Assembly: GCF_016908395.1 (NCBI RefSeq)
Contig: NZ_JAFBDU010000012.1
Location: forward strand, 1 to 64,000
Length of the DNA stretch: 64,000 nt
Direction of reading: 5' to 3'
Source of the DNA: Metabacillus crassostreae
GTDB taxonomy: Bacteria > Bacillota > Bacilli > Bacillales > Bacillaceae
Both the position numbers and the translations under genes were made by a program. The notes beneath the pieces are model-generated. The model did not search any database, was not told the DNA's origin, and saw nothing but the letters and a program-made list of their open reading frames with translations. Below are positions 62,966 to 64,000 of the stretch, piece after piece; position 1 is the first letter of the stretch, and each line of letters begins with the position of its first letter.

Positions 62966-62994
62966 TTGACTTAGTAGTCATCTTAGACTATTAT
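62966..62994 (+). promoter_or_regulatory. mhqR promoter with overlapping operator
   Basis: TTGACT, 17 nt, TATTAT forms a near-perfect sigma-A promoter. The spacer contains TAGTAGTC-atctta-GACTATTA, an inverted repeat with one mismatch that reaches into the -10. This is the typical position for autorepression by a MarR dimer. Confidence 0.65.
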
Positions 62995-63048
62995 TATGCT
63001 AATTCTTTACTTTGAATTCAAGATAAATATTAAAAGGGTTGAACTAAA

Positions 63049-63504
63049 TTGGAAAAATCTAAGCAAATAGAAGATTCATTAAAATTTTTTATCGTACTCT
63101 CCCGTGCACATCGAGCTTTTAATGATGTTGTAAATAAACATATTTCGACTTTTAAATTAAATCCAACTGAGTTTGCTGTCCTAGAACTACTTTATCACAA
63201 AGGAGACCAACCTTTACAACAAATTGGTGGAAAGATCCTGCTTGCAAGTGGGAGTATAACATATGTTGTTGATAAATTAGAGCAAAAAGAATTGATTATC
63301 AGAAAAGCATGTCCGAAAGATCGTCGAGTTACACACGCTCAAATTACTGAAAAAGGTAAGAGGTTAATTGAGGATATTTTTCCACCACATCAAGAAAAAA
63401 TCAATGAAATCGTAAGTGCTTTAACTGAAGAAGAGAAAACATTAGCGATTGAGCTGATAAAAAAAGTCGGATATCACGCAAATGATTTACTTAAAGAAGA
63501 ATAA
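63049..63504 (+). CDS. mhqR: MarR-family regulator MhqR
   Basis: The 151-residue winged-helix repressor has LNPTEFAVLELLYHKGDQPLQQIGGKILLASGSITYVVDKLE and the wing CPKDRRVTHAQITEKGK. It matches the MhqR (YkvE) subgroup, which controls quinone and electrophile-resistance genes in B. subtilis and lies near motB there too. A Cys precedes the wing (KACPKD). The TTG start at 63049 follows AAAGGG 10 nt upstream. A promoter with an internal palindrome lies upstream. It is paralogous to the MarR at 16697. Confidence 0.85.
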   Translation: MEKSKQIEDSLKFFIVLSRAHRAFNDVVNKHISTFKLNPTEFAVLELLYHKGDQPLQQIGGKILLASGSITYVVDKLEQKELIIRKACPKDRRVTHAQITEKGKRLIEDIFPPHQEKINEIVSALTEEEKTLAIELIKKVGYHANDLLKEE

Positions 63505-63516
63505 AGAATGACAAAA

Positions 63517-63552
63517 AAAGGATCAGCCGATTTATTCACGGTTGATCCTTTT
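63517..63552 (+). terminator. Terminator of mhqR
   Basis: AAAAGGATCAGCCG and CGGTTGATCCTTTT form a stem with one G-U pair, followed by a short T/A stretch. Confidence 0.75.
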
Positions 63553-63567
63553 AGTCATTAAAGTAGA

Positions 63568-64000
63568 TTAATTTTTTTGTTCGTTAGGCAAAATTAATAT
63601 CTCTACACGTCTATTCTTTTGCCTGCCATCCTTAGTTTCATTTTTTGCGACTGGCTTGAATTCACCAAAGCCTTTAGCACTAAACGCTTTTGGATCTAGT
63701 CTATCATTGTCGATTAAAATTTTCATAAAGTTAACAGCGCGCATAACACTTAGATGCCAGTTAGAATCAAATTCTGAATTCTTAATTGGCACATTATCAG
63801 TATGTCCGCTAATAATAATATTTCTCGGTGGACTCATGATAAGAAGCTCTGAGATTTCAGAAGCTAATTCTTTATCCTTATTACGGATAGCGGCACTTCC
63901 TGAATCAAAAAAGATATCATTTAAGAGAGTAATTAGTAACCCTTCATCTGTAAGTGTTGTTTTTAATTGTGTTTGGAGTTTATTGTTAGCTATATAAGAA
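63568..64000 (-). CDS. motB: Flagellar motor protein MotB, C-terminal part (runs off window)
   Basis: About 143 residues of the C-terminal domain are present. The OmpA-like peptidoglycan-binding domain reads FFDSGSAAIRNKDKELASE, ISGHTDNVPIKNSEFDSNW, LSVMRAVNFM, FSAKGFGEFKPV and NRRVEILILP, close to B. subtilis MotB. The upstream part (LQTQLKTTLTDEGLLITLL) is the plug/linker region. The N-terminal membrane helix lies beyond the right edge, so the gene is partial. The position after spo0E matches B. subtilis. MotB anchors the stator to peptidoglycan. Confidence 0.92.
   Translation of the reverse strand, partial: SYIANNKLQTQLKTTLTDEGLLITLLNDIFFDSGSAAIRNKDKELASEISELLIMSPPRNIIISGHTDNVPIKNSEFDSNWHLSVMRAVNFMKILIDNDRLDPKAFSAKGFGEFKPVAKNETKDGRQKNRRVEILILPNEQKN

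Overview
The window comes from an AT-rich, endospore-forming Bacillaceae chromosome (Bacillus / Metabacillus-like). Evidence: a GerA-type germinant receptor operon, an alpha/beta-type SASP, two Spo0E-family phosphatases, a KinE-type kinase, SigI/RsgI, TnrA, GGAGG/AGGTGATC ribosome-binding sites, and TPP, yybP-ykoY and two SAM-I riboswitches. The right part follows the B. subtilis 168 order as I remember it: ligD, ku, ykoX-like dedA, ykoY-like terC, sigI-rsgI, sspD, ykrK, htpX, ktrD, ykrP, kinE, ogt, the mtn genes, spo0E, motB. It is therefore ordinary core chromosome with local insertions. No prophage, CRISPR array, tRNA or rRNA was seen, and no intact insertion sequence.

Layout. 0.1-4.5 kb: small envelope and stress genes (a Tim44-like/YxcD-like pair behind a perfect sigma-W promoter, an acetyltransferase-like protein, a YtxH-type stress protein behind a likely sigma-B promoter, a DUF3243 protein) and a phospholipase-D-like protein whose N-terminal membrane anchor appears frameshifted. 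5-6.5 kb: class D sortase with its acidic LPDTA surface protein. 6.6-10.2 kb: gerA-type operon. 10.3-17.2 kb: YmaF, thiC with TPP riboswitch, a decayed acetyltransferase, a MOSC protein, an unlisted small Spo0E-like gene, tnrA with a consensus TnrA box, an FbpA-like small protein, a YcgL-like nucleotidyltransferase and a MarR regulator. 17.7-21 kb: a large RND exporter. 21-31.7 kb: the NHEJ pair ligD and ku, separated by a HAD phosphatase and a roughly 2,360-residue secreted amylopullulanase. 31.8-37.2 kb: uppP, dedA, riboswitch-controlled terC, sigI-rsgI, sspD. 37.3-50.3 kb: ykrK, htpX, ktrD, a PBP3-like transpeptidase, three tiny genes, a B12-radical SAM enzyme, an acyltransferase, kinE, ogt. 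50.3-59.1 kb: the methionine salvage pathway (mtnA, K, U, E, W, X, B, D) with two S-boxes. 59.4-64 kb: a CBS protein, a YibQ-like deacetylase, spo0E, a ZIP transporter, mhqR and the C-terminal part of motB.

Links between genes. The amylopullulanase ends in LPSTA plus a membrane segment and basic tail, so the class D sortase 18 kb away is a likely anchoring enzyme for it as well as for its own LPDTA neighbour. Two LacI/GalR-type operators precede the amylopullulanase. UppP and a DedA protein sit back to back, which fits undecaprenyl-phosphate recycling. Sporulation phosphorelay parts (KinE, two Spo0E-like proteins) are scattered through the window.

The least explained material is intergenic. 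There are two families of dispersed palindromic elements. One has GGCTGGGACATAA-type ends and a GC-rich core (full copies at 4532 and 60077, ends-only copy at 20963, relatives at 58365 inside the mtn operon and 59279). The other has TATAAAGTCTAGTGGCATC and AGCAACAATC..AAAGAGCC ends (2438 and 51521). There is also a 30-bp perfect palindrome between a deacetylase gene and spo0E. I found no clearly new multi-gene system; the strongest leads are the anchored amylopullulanase, the repeat families and the small-ORF cluster at 43.4-43.9 kb.
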